This document shows, piece by piece, positions 25,840-34,555 of a stretch of 64,000 nt of DNA. How positions within the stretch are numbered: position 1 is the first letter of the stretch; each line of letters starts with the position of its first letter. Below the pieces are notes generated by a model. That model was not told where the DNA came from. It saw nothing but the letters and a program-made list of their open reading frames with translations, and made no database searches. The DNA is from Streptosporangium brasiliense. GTDB lineage: Bacteria > Actinomycetota > Actinomycetes > Streptosporangiales > Streptosporangiaceae. Where the stretch lies: the NCBI RefSeq assembly GCF_030811595.1, contig NZ_JAUSRB010000002.1, forward strand, positions 1,426,001 to 1,490,000. The letters run 5' to 3'. The position numbers and the translations under genes are program-made.

Positions 25840-26396
25840 TGGTCCGCTCCGCCGCCCGGACCGCCCGGACCGCCCGGACCGCCGCTGAAGATGCTCTCGC
25901 ACTGCTTCTGGGCCTGGGGGAAGTCCGGGTCCTCACCGATCTCTCTGTCGATCCTGATCCCGCGCTGGCCCGCCGGCGGGTCGGCGAACTTCTCCACGCC
26001 GTTCTCGCGCATGCACGCGGCGAACTTGCGGCCTCTCTCCTCCATCTCGGGGTCGGCCTGCGCGGAGCCGTCCGCCTGCGGGTTGTACTGCCGGCAGGCC
26101 TCCATGGCCTTGTCCATGGTCGCCTTGTCGACGTCCTTGCCCACCTTGAGCATGATGCCCTTGCCCGGCACCGGGTCCTCCATGTCGATGCCGTTCTCAC
26201 GCATGCACTGCGCGAACTTCACCCCCATCTCGTCCCGGTCCAGGTCCGTGGCGGCGGCGGCGCCGCTGTCGCCTTTCTTCGCACCGCCGGCCGAGGCCAC
26301 CTTGCCGCCGCCGTCGTCGGCCGAGCCGCATCCGGTCAGGGGCAGGGTCAGCGCCAGCAGCAGTGCCGCCAGCGTGTCGCGGGTCCGTGGTCGCAT
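25836..26396 (-). CDS. Lipoprotein with two CMRENG motifs, first gene of efflux operon
   Basis: 186 residues. A lipobox (LLLALTLPLTGCGSADD) predicts membrane anchoring outside the cell. The mature part contains two related halves, one with KFAQCMRENGIDMEDP and one with KFAACMRENGVEKFADPP, each followed later by another Cys (EACRQYN, KQCESIF), suggesting two disulfide-linked repeats. The tail is Gly/Pro-rich. This lipoprotein type is often found with actinobacterial MacAB-like operons; its role, perhaps sensing or substrate delivery, is not established. ATG 26396. Confidence 0.85.
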   Translation of the reverse strand: MRPRTRDTLAALLLALTLPLTGCGSADDGGGKVASAGGAKKGDSGAAAATDLDRDEMGVKFAQCMRENGIDMEDPVPGKGIMLKVGKDVDKATMDKAMEACRQYNPQADGSAQADPEMEERGRKFAACMRENGVEKFADPPAGQRGIRIDREIGEDPDFPQAQKQCESIFSGGPGGPGGPGGGADQ

Positions 26397-26607
26397 CGCG
26401 TCGTCTCCTCCGTCCGTGGCCGGACCGCTTCCGGCCCGACGGGAGGTGATACAACGCGACACCGTGTTTCCCCGGCGTTTCCGCCCTCACCGGAAATGAT
26501 CACTAACGGCGAGGAAACACCCCGATCGGCGACCATTGCCCGGGGACCACCCCGCGCCGATCCGCGGGGCGGCCCCGCCCATGGAGCCATGAAGAGGGGG
26601 ACGGCAG

Positions 26608-27264
26608 ATGCGGGTGCTGGTGGTGGAGGACGAGCCGCTGCTCGCCGGGGCGATCGCGGAGTGGCTGCGGGAGGAGGTCCACGCGGTCGACGTGGCGTAC
26701 GACGGCGCGGCGGCGCTGGAGCGGGCGGGCGTCAACGACTACGACGTGGTCGTCCTCGACCGGGACCTGCCCGCCGTACACGGCGACGAGGTCTGCCGCG
26801 AGCTGGTCGAGGCCGGGTCGGCGGCGCGGGTGCTGATGCTCACCGCCGCCGCCGAGGTCACCGACCGCGTGAGCGGCCTGTCGCTCGGCGCCGACGACTA
26901 TCTCACCAAGCCCTTCGCCTTCCCCGAGCTGGCCGCCCGCGTCCAGGCGCTGGGGCGGCGCTCGCGCCCGGCCGCGCCGCCGGTGCTGCGCCGCGCGGGC
27001 ATCACCCTGGACCCGGCACGCCGCGAGGTGTTCCGCGACGGCCGCTACGTGCCGCTGTCGAAGAAGGAGTTCGCCGTCCTCGCCGAGCTGCTGCGCGCCG
27101 ACGGGGCCGTGGTCCCCACCGAGCGCCTACTGGAGAAGGCGTGGGACGAGCACGCCGACCCGTTCACCGGAGCCGTCCGGCTCGCCGTCCTCAAGCTGCG
27201 CCGCAAGCTCGGCGCCCCGCCGGTCGTCGAGACCGTCACGGGAGTGGGATACCGGATCCCGTGA
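26608..27264 (+). CDS. OmpR/PhoB-family response regulator
   Basis: 218 residues. The receiver domain has VVEDEP, the phospho-acceptor Asp in DVVVLDRDLPAVHG and the Lys in LTKPFAFPEL. The C-terminal winged helix ends in GAVRLAVLKLRRKL and VETVTGVGYRIP. It is divergent from the efflux operon (212-bp gap) and coupled by a GTGA overlap to its kinase. Control of the MacAB-like operon is the natural inference from this arrangement. Confidence 0.94.
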   Translation: MRVLVVEDEPLLAGAIAEWLREEVHAVDVAYDGAAALERAGVNDYDVVVLDRDLPAVHGDEVCRELVEAGSAARVLMLTAAAEVTDRVSGLSLGADDYLTKPFAFPELAARVQALGRRSRPAAPPVLRRAGITLDPARREVFRDGRYVPLSKKEFAVLAELLRADGAVVPTERLLEKAWDEHADPFTGAVRLAVLKLRRKLGAPPVVETVTGVGYRIP

Positions 27265-28517
27265 ACGTGCCGAGGCTGTTGCCGCACCGCATCACCCTGC
27301 GGGCCCGGCTGACCCTGCTCTACGGCGGCCTGTTCATCGTCGCCGGGCTGGTGCTGCTCGGCACCACGTACGCGCTGTTCAACCAGCAGCTCACCCGCTC
27401 GGGGCTGAAGCTCATCACCCGTGAGGCGCCTGTCGGCATCTCCCTTCCGGCCGGCACGCCGCCGAGGGACCAGACGTACGCCCTCGGTGACGACGGCAAC
27501 ATGCTCACCGGGGCCGACGCCGAGAGCTGGATGAGGAAGCAGCAGGACACCCTGCACGAGGCCGCGACCACCTCGCTGCTCACCCTGGGCGGGATCGTCT
27601 TCGTCATCGTCGGCGGCGCCGCGACCGGCTTCGGCTGGCTGGTCGCCGGCCGGGTGCTGGCCCCGCTGCACCGGGTCACCGACACCGCCCGGCGGATCGC
27701 CGCGGCCCCGGCGGCCGGCCGGGGACTGCACGAGCGCATCGCGCTGCGCGGCCCGGACGACGAGGTCAAGGATCTCGCCGACACCTTCGACATCATGGTC
27801 GAGCGGCTCGACGGGTCCTTCGACGGGCAGCGCCGCTTCGTCGCCAACGCCTCCCACGAGCTGCGCACCCCGCTGACCGTGGGCCGTGCGCTGGTCGAGC
27901 TGGCCATGCACCGCCGGTCGGCCTCCGAGGACGTCAAACAGCTGGGCGAGAGCCTGCTGGAGATCAACTCCCGGCACGAGCGGCTGATCGCCGGGCTGCT
28001 GCTGCTGGCCGGGTCGGAGAACGAGATCACCGAGCGGCTCCCGGTCGACCTGGCCGACGTGGTCGGTCATGTGGTCGCGCAGACCGCCCCGGAGGCGGAG
28101 CGGGCCGGGGTCACCGTGCACGAGCGGGCGGGCGAGGCGCTCACCTCCGGTGACGCGCTCCTGCTGGAGAGGCTGGTGCACAACCTGGTGGAGAACGGCG
28201 TCCGGCACAACACCGGCGGCGGCTGGGTGCGCGTCGCCAGCCGTACCCGGGACGACGGCCGGGCCGAGGTGGAGGTGGGCAACACCGGGCCGGTGGTGCC
28301 GCCGTACGAGATCCCGGCGCTCTTCGAGCCGTTCCGCCGGCTGGGGGCCGACCGCCTGGTCACCGCCAAGGGCGCCGGACTCGGCCTGTCCATCGCACGC
28401 TCCGTCGCCCAGGCCCACGGCGGCGAGGTCACCGCCCGCCCGCGCGACGGCGGTGGCCTGACGGTGACCGTCACCCTGCCCGCCTGCCCCGACGAGGCCC
28501 CGGCGGGGTGGGCGTGA
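27261..28517 (+). CDS. Sensor histidine kinase, OmpR-partner type
   Basis: 418 residues. Two membrane helices (LLYGGLFIVAGLVLLGTTYA and one near LLTLGGIVFVIVGGAATGFG) flank a short extracellular sensor of about 70 residues. HAMP follows, then HisKA with the acceptor His in ANASHELRTPLTVGRALVEL and HATPase with HNLVENGVRHN and GAGLGLSIARSVAQAHGG. The GTG start at 27261 overlaps the regulator stop. It likely senses a cell-envelope signal or drug and controls the divergent efflux operon. Confidence 0.94.
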   Translation: MNVPRLLPHRITLRARLTLLYGGLFIVAGLVLLGTTYALFNQQLTRSGLKLITREAPVGISLPAGTPPRDQTYALGDDGNMLTGADAESWMRKQQDTLHEAATTSLLTLGGIVFVIVGGAATGFGWLVAGRVLAPLHRVTDTARRIAAAPAAGRGLHERIALRGPDDEVKDLADTFDIMVERLDGSFDGQRRFVANASHELRTPLTVGRALVELAMHRRSASEDVKQLGESLLEINSRHERLIAGLLLLAGSENEITERLPVDLADVVGHVVAQTAPEAERAGVTVHERAGEALTSGDALLLERLVHNLVENGVRHNTGGGWVRVASRTRDDGRAEVEVGNTGPVVPPYEIPALFEPFRRLGADRLVTAKGAGLGLSIARSVAQAHGGEVTARPRDGGGLTVTVTLPACPDEAPAGWA

Positions 28518-28536
28518 GACGGCCAGGTGGTCGCCC

Positions 28537-29709
28537 TCACCCGGAGGTCCCGTCCGGCGCGGACTCCCGCACGGCGGACCCCGGCGCGGACTCCCGCACG
28601 GGAGACCTGGCCAGCCGCCTGCCGAGGCGCTGGGCGGGGGCCTCGATCAGGCGGTGGGTCAGGTAGCCGAGCGGCACCAGGATGAGGAAGTACAGCGGAA
28701 GGCCGGGACTCACCCGCAGCAGGAGCGGGTGCAGCAGGTAGAGGGAGAAGCTGATCACCCCGAGGTGGGCGAGCCCGCGCGGGAACGACCTGTGCCGCAG
28801 CGCGAACGCCGCCGCGAAGAAACCGGCGGCCAACAGGATCGCCGGCGCCCAGCCGGGGTCGTCCTTGGCGAAGACCCCGCAGGCCAGGACCGTCAGCACG
28901 GCGGCGACGGCGGTGCGCCACCGGACCGTCCCCTGCTCGGCGCGGTACACGGCCGTGCCGGCGAACATCGTGGCCAGGATGATCAGCCCCTGCCACGCCC
29001 CGATCCGGCTGCCCAGGATCACCAGCGCCAGGCCGAGGAGGCCGCCCGCCACCGCGGCGGCCGCGCGCACCCCGCCACGCGCCCACGCCGACACGGCGAT
29101 GACCACGACGACCGCGACACCGAGGAGCGCGGCGGCCAGGTCGGCGCGGCCGCCGATCACCGGGCCCGGCGCCAGGAGGCCGAGGAGCACGGCCAGCAGC
29201 GCCAGGACGACCGCGGTCGTGGCCGACCGGTGCGCCTGCCGTACGGTGAACAGCCCGGCCGCCAGCAGGTAGAACGCCATCTCGTAGGAGAGCGTCCACA
29301 TCACGTTGATGACGGCGGGCACGCCGAGCAGCTCCTGCAGCATCGTCACGTTCCCGAGCACGGCCAGGGGCAGGGGACGCAGGCCCAGACCGGGATGGAG
29401 GGCGAACACGCCGACGTACGCGAGCAGGAGCGCCAGGCCGAGCGCGGCCAGCAGCAGGGGGAGGAGGCGGAAGGCCCGGCCGATCCAGAAGGCCCGCAGG
29501 TCACCGCGCCGCTCCAGGGAGGCGGGGATGATATAGCCGCTGACCAGGAAGAACACGAAGACGCCCCAGGTGCCGACGTCGATCCTGCGGTCCACCTCGG
29601 CCCAGATGCCGGGGATGAAGGTCCAGGCGGAATGGTGCAGCGCGACGGCCAGCGCGGCGGGTCCGCGCAGGGCGTCCAGCCAGGCCAGCCGGGAGGGAGT
29701 CGGGGCCAT
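28537..29709 (-). CDS. Integral membrane acyltransferase (OafA/acyltransferase-3)
   Basis: 390 residues with about ten membrane helices. Family marks are RLAWLDALRGPAALAVALHH at the start (catalytic His region), FFLVSGYIIPASLERR, and ISFSLYLLHPLLLR near the C-terminus. Members transfer acyl groups to sugars, lipids or antibiotics at the membrane. The C-terminal tail has a nine-residue repeat encoded by a 27-bp direct duplication (copies at 28555 and 28582). It is convergent with the kinase gene and stands alone. The acceptor is unknown. Confidence 0.88.
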   Translation of the reverse strand: MAPTPSRLAWLDALRGPAALAVALHHSAWTFIPGIWAEVDRRIDVGTWGVFVFFLVSGYIIPASLERRGDLRAFWIGRAFRLLPLLLAALGLALLLAYVGVFALHPGLGLRPLPLAVLGNVTMLQELLGVPAVINVMWTLSYEMAFYLLAAGLFTVRQAHRSATTAVVLALLAVLLGLLAPGPVIGGRADLAAALLGVAVVVVIAVSAWARGGVRAAAAVAGGLLGLALVILGSRIGAWQGLIILATMFAGTAVYRAEQGTVRWRTAVAAVLTVLACGVFAKDDPGWAPAILLAAGFFAAAFALRHRSFPRGLAHLGVISFSLYLLHPLLLRVSPGLPLYFLILVPLGYLTHRLIEAPAQRLGRRLARSPVRESAPGSAVRESAPDGTSG

Positions 29710-29833
29710 TCGCCCGACTTTAGGGGATGTGCACCGGTCCCCGGACCTCACCTCGCCTGCGACACCGCCGTCGCCGTCGGCCGCATGGAGCGCGGCCGGC
29801 GACCGCGCCGCCGTCGAGAGTCCTCAGCGGGTC

Positions 29834-30736
29834 TTAGGCCAGATAGCGGCCGTACCAGTCGAGGACACGCCGGTAGGCCTGGGCGGCGGCCGCGGCGTTG
29901 TACCGCTGGCCGGTGTCGTTGAAGAAGGCGTGGTCGACGCCGGGGAAGGTGACGATCTCATACTTCAGACCCGCCTTTCTCAGCCCGGCCTCCGCTCTGG
30001 CGCGGGTGGCGTTGACACGGTCGTCCTGTCCGGCGTAGATCCCGAGGACGGCGGCCCTGGCACCGGTGAAGTCGGCGTTCTCCGGGAGCGGGCCGTAGAA
30101 CGGAACGGCCGCCGCCAGGCGCGGCTCGTCCGAGGAGAGCAGCAGCCAGACCATGCCTCCGCCGAAGCAGAAGCCGACGGCGCCGAGCTTCCTGCCGGGG
30201 GCGCGCCGCTCCAGCTCGTCCAGGGCGGCCTTCATGTCCGCGGCGAAACGGTCCTCCGGGACGCGGCCCAGGGCCGCGATGGCCTGCGCCGGGTCACCGA
30301 AGGACGCGGTCCCGCCCTCCCGGGAGAGCAGGTCGGGGGCGAGCGAGGAGTAACCACTGGCCGCCAGGCGCCCGGCCACCGATCTGATGTGGTCGTTGAG
30401 CCCGCGGTTCTCGTGGATGACCAGCACCGCGCCCCGTGGGTCCGCAGCCGCCGCCCAGGCGCCCTGGAGAGTGACCCCCGCCTCGGGCCCCGGAAAGGTG
30501 ATCGCCTCGGTGGCCGGCGGGGAGGGACCGGCGGGAGAGGCGGGGGCTGATGACGTGGCGACGGCGGTCGCGGCGCTCTCCCGGCCGGCTCCGCAGGCCG
30601 CGAGCAGGGCGCTGGCCGCGGGCAGCGCCAGCCCCAGAAGGGTCAGGCGGCGCAGCGCCTCGCGACGCGGGATGAGTCCGTCGGCGTGGTCGACCGCGAC
30701 CTCTTCCGCGAGATATCGGTGGAAGGGTGTCATCAC
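29834..30736 (-). CDS. Dienelactone-hydrolase-family lipoprotein
   Basis: 300 residues. An N-terminal cytoplasmic stretch, an RR-containing hydrophobic signal and lipobox (LLAACGAG, Cys ~48) predict export. The alpha/beta-hydrolase domain has the nucleophile elbow GAVGFCFGGG (Cys nucleophile, as in dienelactone hydrolase), the Asp in YAGQDDRVN and the His in PGVDHAFFND. The oxyanion-type HENRGLNDHIR motif is also present. It probably hydrolyses an ester or lactone outside the cell; the substrate is unknown. It is followed downstream by a gap to the acyltransferase. Confidence 0.9.
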   Translation of the reverse strand: MMTPFHRYLAEEVAVDHADGLIPRREALRRLTLLGLALPAASALLAACGAGRESAATAVATSSAPASPAGPSPPATEAITFPGPEAGVTLQGAWAAAADPRGAVLVIHENRGLNDHIRSVAGRLAASGYSSLAPDLLSREGGTASFGDPAQAIAALGRVPEDRFAADMKAALDELERRAPGRKLGAVGFCFGGGMVWLLLSSDEPRLAAAVPFYGPLPENADFTGARAAVLGIYAGQDDRVNATRARAEAGLRKAGLKYEIVTFPGVDHAFFNDTGQRYNAAAAAQAYRRVLDWYGRYLA

Positions 30737-30920
30737 TCCACGGTAGGAAGCGGCGATGAAAGGCAGGGCAAACCCGAGTGCCGTCCGTGCTTCCGAGACC
30801 CGCCGGCGGCCGGGGCCGCCTGCCGCCCGGAACGGTGTCAGCGCACGTCAGCCCCGGCTTCAGCGCGGCGAGGAATGACCTGGCACGCGCCGGACGGGGT
30901 CCGAAGGACCACCCACCGTC

Positions 30921-32018
30921 TCACGCGCCGGGCGGTGGGGCGACCGAGGAGCGCACGACGAGGCGTGAGCGGAGCGTGTGCATCTCGCGGCGGGGCTCGG
31001 CCCCCTCGAAGGTGTCGAGGAGCACCTCCGCCGCCTTCGCGCCGAGCTGGTGCACGGGTTGTTCGATCATCGTCAGGGGCGGCTCCATGACCGCCGCCCA
31101 CGAGCTGTCGTCGAAACCGATCAGCGCGATGTCGCGCGGGCAGGAGAGCCCCGCCGCCCGCAGGGCGCGCAGGGCTCCCGTCACCGCGTCGGTCTCGGTG
31201 CAGAACACCGCGGTCATCCGGTCGGGGAGGGCGAGCATGCGGGCGACCTCCTGGGTCGCCCGCTCCTCGGTCTTGCGTCCGACCATCACCAGCTCGGGAT
31301 CGAAGGGGATGCGCGCGTCGTCGAGCGCGTCGAGATATCCGCGCAGCCGCTCTCCGTCGGTCCACAGGTTGCGGGACGCCTCCGTCAGCAGTCCGCGCCG
31401 GGTCGCGGGCGCCTCCGCCGCGGGCGGCCCCCACACGAACCCGACGCGGCGGTGCCCGGCCGCGATGAGCATCTCGACCGCTTCCCGCGCCGCGTCGCGG
31501 TTGTCGATGACGACCGCGTCGAGATCGAGCGACGCGATCGCGCGGTCGACGAGCACGACGGGGATGCCCCGGTCCATCGCCGCCCTGATGTGCGCGACCT
31601 CGCCGCGGTCGACCGCGGCCGAGGCGATGATGACACCGTCGACGCGCTTGTCGATGAGCACGTTCGTCGCCGCGACCTCCTCGTCGAGATCCTCGTACGT
31701 GCTCAGCACGATCGTGTCGAAGCCCCGGGCACGGGAGGTGTCGGAGATGCCGCGCACCACGCCGGCGAAGAAGGGGTTGCCGATGTCGGCGACGATCACC
31801 CCCAGGGTGTGGCTCACCCCCGTCGACATGCTGCGGGCCAGCGCGTTCGTGCGGTAGCCGAGCTTCGCGGCCGCCGCGAGCACCCGCTCCCGCAGCTCCG
31901 GACTGACGTACCCATACCCGCCGAGCGTGCGGGCCGCGGTCGCGCGGCCGACACCGGCCTCGGCGGCCACCTCGGAGATCGTCGGCCGCCCCGCCGCCTG
32001 GCCCCGGTCAGCTGGCAT
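30921..32018 (-). CDS. LacI-family repressor of the fructosamine locus
   Basis: 365 residues. The N-terminal LacI helix-turn-helix reads TISEVAAEAGVGRATAARTL with the hinge NALARSMSTG; the rest is a periplasmic-binding-protein fold for a sugar effector (LGVIVADIGNPFFAGVV). It is 12 bp downstream of the kinase gene and co-directional with it. Two CCGG-centred palindromes in the divergent promoter region at 34.27 and 34.43 kb are of the LacI-operator kind and are its likely targets. Confidence 0.92.
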   Translation of the reverse strand: MPADRGQAAGRPTISEVAAEAGVGRATAARTLGGYGYVSPELRERVLAAAAKLGYRTNALARSMSTGVSHTLGVIVADIGNPFFAGVVRGISDTSRARGFDTIVLSTYEDLDEEVAATNVLIDKRVDGVIIASAAVDRGEVAHIRAAMDRGIPVVLVDRAIASLDLDAVVIDNRDAAREAVEMLIAAGHRRVGFVWGPPAAEAPATRRGLLTEASRNLWTDGERLRGYLDALDDARIPFDPELVMVGRKTEERATQEVARMLALPDRMTAVFCTETDAVTGALRALRAAGLSCPRDIALIGFDDSSWAAVMEPPLTMIEQPVHQLGAKAAEVLLDTFEGAEPRREMHTLRSRLVVRSSVAPPPGA

Positions 32019-32030
32019 GGATCGCGTCCC

Positions 32031-32942
32031 TCATTTCTCGCGTTCGGAGGCTCGCCACATGCTAGCCACGGCAGGCCGCCCGGCGGGTCGGCCGTGGCCG
32101 AACGCGCCCTCGACGAAGCACTGCCCGTAGGCCGCCTCCGCGCCCTCGTGCAGAGCACGCTCGATCATGTGATGCCCCGGCGGGCTGTCGGCGGACCAGC
32201 CGTCGCGCAGCAGCGAGACCACGAACCCGGTGAGGAAGGCGTCACCGCAGCCCATCGTGTCGATGATCTCCTGTGGGTCCTCCACCCGGCGCGCCGGGGT
32301 CGTGACGGTGACGCGGCCGTCGTGGGCGATCGCTCCGTCCACGCCACGGGTGGCGAGCGCGAGCCGCGCGCCCCGCCGTACGGCCTCCGCCAGGAGCGCG
32401 CGCGTGGCGGTCGCGTCGAGGTGGGAGCAGGACAGCAGCACCAGGTCGGCGTGCGGGCAGACGCGGTCGAGGTAGGAGGGGGTGCGGAACTCCTCCTCGC
32501 TGGAGAGGTCGAAGCTCACCAGCGTGTCGAGCGCGGCGAGCTTCGGCAGTTCGCCCTCGCTGCCGGAGTACACGCTCGAATGCACCAGATCGAAGGACGA
32601 CACGTACCCGAGCAGCCCGACGTCGAGCACGAGCGGCTCCCGCACCGTGACCCCGCCGCCGTTCCAGCCGAGGAAGACGCGGTCGCCGTCGTCGACGCGC
32701 AGAGTGGAGACGCCGCTCTCCCCGGCCCGCACGGCGCAGCGGTCGACGGCGACCCCCTGGGCGGCGATCGACTCCCTCAGGAAGCGGCCGAGGTCGTCGT
32801 CGCCGAAGACCCCCAGGTAGCCGGCTCCGAGACCGAGGCGGCGGGCGTAGACGGCGACGTTCACGCTGTTGCCGCCCGGGTAGTCGACGCCGCGGTCGAC
32901 GAACCGGTCGACGATGTTGTCGCCGAAGCCGAGGACTCTCAT
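32031..32942 (-). CDS. frlD: PfkB-family sugar kinase, fructoselysine 6-kinase-like
   Basis: 303 residues. The PfkB/ribokinase family marks are GDNIVDRFVDRGVDYPGGNS at the N-terminus and DTMGCGDAFLTGFV (anion hole and catalytic Asp) at the C-terminus. The first motif and the RVFLGWNGGG segment resemble FrlD, which phosphorylates fructoselysine at C6. The neighbouring FrlB-like deglycase supports this. AGGAGAAATCT before ATG 32942 fixes the start. Other fructosamines or glucosamine-type Amadori products are possible substrates. Confidence 0.8.
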   Translation of the reverse strand: MRVLGFGDNIVDRFVDRGVDYPGGNSVNVAVYARRLGLGAGYLGVFGDDDLGRFLRESIAAQGVAVDRCAVRAGESGVSTLRVDDGDRVFLGWNGGGVTVREPLVLDVGLLGYVSSFDLVHSSVYSGSEGELPKLAALDTLVSFDLSSEEEFRTPSYLDRVCPHADLVLLSCSHLDATATRALLAEAVRRGARLALATRGVDGAIAHDGRVTVTTPARRVEDPQEIIDTMGCGDAFLTGFVVSLLRDGWSADSPPGHHMIERALHEGAEAAYGQCFVEGAFGHGRPAGRPAVASMWRASEREK

Positions 32943-33040
32943 AGATTTCTCCTGTGCGCGGGCCCGTGGTTTCTCCTGGGCGCGGGGCGCCACGGAGCGG
33001 GGCCGGGGAGGGCGCGCGGGCGCCGGGCGTGGCACACCGG

Positions 33041-33152
33041 CGTACGCGGACGGTCGATCTGTGGCATGCGTGACGGCACCGCCGTACGCGGACGGTCGAT
33101 CTGTGGCATGCGTGACGGCACCGCCGTACGCGGGCGGCCGGTTGCGGCACGT
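33041..33152. repeat. 42-bp tandem repeat between frlB-like and frlD-like genes
   Basis: Two 42-bp units, identical or nearly so (33041-33082 and 33083-33124), and a degraded third, containing CGTACGCGGACGGTCGATCT and GGCATGCGTGACGG. The 282-bp gap between the deglycase stop and the kinase start holds no gene. GCATGC and GTACGC blocks give small palindromes that could form RNA hairpins in the operon transcript. Confidence 0.85.
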
Positions 33153-33224
33153 GCGAGGGGTGGCCGCCGGAGGCCGCACGTGGGGCGCCCCCGCCCGGGC
33201 GACCGTCCGGGCGGGGGCCGGGAC

Positions 33225-34226
33225 TCAGTAGTCCATGACGCGGTAGTAGCGGCGCAGGTCGAGCGAGTGGTCGCGCACCCTCTCAAGGTGCTTGCTGACG
33301 CGGCCCATCACGGTGTCGAGCACGAGCGGCGCGAGGAGGCCACGGAACTCCGGGCTGATCCCCTTGAGCGGGTAGTCGCGCGTGTCGAAGACGGTGACGT
33401 CCTTCGAGACGCGCCTGGCGAAGGCCTCGGCGCGGTCGGTGAGGGGGCGCGTCTCGTCCTCACCCTGGAAGACGATCACGCTCGTGTCCTCTTCGAGCAG
33501 TTCGAGGGAGCCGTGGAAGAACTCGGCGCTGTGCACCCTGGTGGTGCGCAGCCACTGCATCTCCTCAAGGATGCACATGGAGTACAGGTAGGTGAACCCC
33601 CACAGGTTCCCGCCGCCGATGAGGAAGTGGTAGTCGGTGTCCTTGTGGGCCTCGGCGAAGGCGGCCGCCACGGGCTCGGCCTGCTCGGCCACCTCGACGA
33701 GGATCCGCGGGAGGTCGGCGGCCTCGTCGGCGAATTTCTCGTAGCCGTCGAACTCGCCCCTCCGCCAGAGCAGCCGGCCCATGAAGAGCAGTAGCTGCGG
33801 GTCGAAGGGCCAGGTCTTCGGCTCCGTGATGAGCGCGGCGTCGACGTTCTGGGCGATGGGCGAGTCGGGGTAGCCGGTGAAGCCGATCGTGTAGGCGCCC
33901 TTGGACCTGCAGTAGTCGATGGCGCGGATGCTGTCGTCGGTGGTGCCCGAGACCGAGGTGAAGACCGCCACCGAGCGTCCGCCGAGGGCCGCGTCGCCCG
34001 AGACGAGCAGCTCCGCCGCGATCGCGGCGCGCACGTCGAGGGTGGAGCCGCGCCGGGCGAGGTGCTCGTACGGCCACATCTGGGCGTAGGTGCCGCCGGC
34101 ACCGATGAGGAAGAGGTTGTCGAACCCCTCGTCCACGAGCCGATCGACGAGCTCCTCGATCTGGGGGCGCAATGCCACCGCGCTCGCCATCTGCGAGAGG
34201 AATTCCGGCTCGTTGAATCCGAGCAT
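33225..34226 (-). CDS. frlB: SIS-domain deglycase, FrlB-like
   Basis: 333 residues with two SIS (sugar isomerase) domains: FLIGAGGTYAQMWPYEHLAR and VFTSVSGTTDDSIRAIDYCR in the first, HSAEFFHGSLELLEEDTSVI in the second (the E..HG motif of sugar-binding catalysis). The C-terminal RRYYRVMDY is like the end of FrlB. FrlB splits fructoselysine 6-phosphate to glucose 6-phosphate and lysine. It heads the minus-strand operon with the kinase and LacI regulator, divergent from the sugar ABC transporter. Confidence 0.8.
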   Translation of the reverse strand: MLGFNEPEFLSQMASAVALRPQIEELVDRLVDEGFDNLFLIGAGGTYAQMWPYEHLARRGSTLDVRAAIAAELLVSGDAALGGRSVAVFTSVSGTTDDSIRAIDYCRSKGAYTIGFTGYPDSPIAQNVDAALITEPKTWPFDPQLLLFMGRLLWRRGEFDGYEKFADEAADLPRILVEVAEQAEPVAAAFAEAHKDTDYHFLIGGGNLWGFTYLYSMCILEEMQWLRTTRVHSAEFFHGSLELLEEDTSVIVFQGEDETRPLTDRAEAFARRVSKDVTVFDTRDYPLKGISPEFRGLLAPLVLDTVMGRVSKHLERVRDHSLDLRRYYRVMDY

Positions 34227-34273
34227 CTTCGCGTCCTTTCGGGAATGCTTGCGGCCGGCGCCGCCCTGCGGCC

Positions 34274-34287
34274 TGATACCGGTATCA
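34274..34287. promoter_or_regulatory. Operator palindrome 1 of the fructosamine locus
   Basis: TGATACCGGTATCA, a perfect 14-bp palindrome centred on CCGG, 48 bp upstream of the deglycase start. Its central CG and length match LacI-family operators. A nearly identical copy lies 155 bp away near the transporter promoter. Confidence 0.75.
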
Positions 34288-34293
34288 CGCGGG

Positions 34294-34320
34294 GATCACG
34301 CTGGCACAGAGAGCGTGATC
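34294..34320. promoter_or_regulatory. Inverted repeat between the two operators
   Basis: GATCACGCT (34294-34302) and AGCGTGATC (34312-34320) are perfect 9-bp inverted arms around a 9-bp spacer. It sits between the divergent promoters. It may be a second regulator site or an RNA hairpin in the minus-strand leader. Confidence 0.5.
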
Positions 34321-34428
34321 CCGTCAACACCGCAGCCGACAACGGCCGGTCAACACGCTCTGACTTGGTTCTATGTAACAGGACGGCGTCATGTCCGGGC
34401 ACGGAAAATAAGATCTTGATTTCAGGTC

Positions 34429-34442
34429 TGGTACCGGTATCA
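34429..34442. promoter_or_regulatory. Operator palindrome 2 of the fructosamine locus
   Basis: TGGTACCGGTATCA differs from operator 1 at a single base and is palindromic apart from that. It lies 114 bp before the binding-protein ATG, where the plus-strand promoter should be. Two copies flanking a divergent promoter region would allow repression of both arms, perhaps with looping. Confidence 0.75.
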
Positions 34443-34555
34443 GTTCATCTGTACAGTCAGCCGACACCAAGCGGTTCGTGTCGGAGACACCCCCACGGCG
34501 GATCTGAGGTGCCACAGCACCGGCGGTCCCCTCTCCCCCGAGAGAAAGGAAGCCC

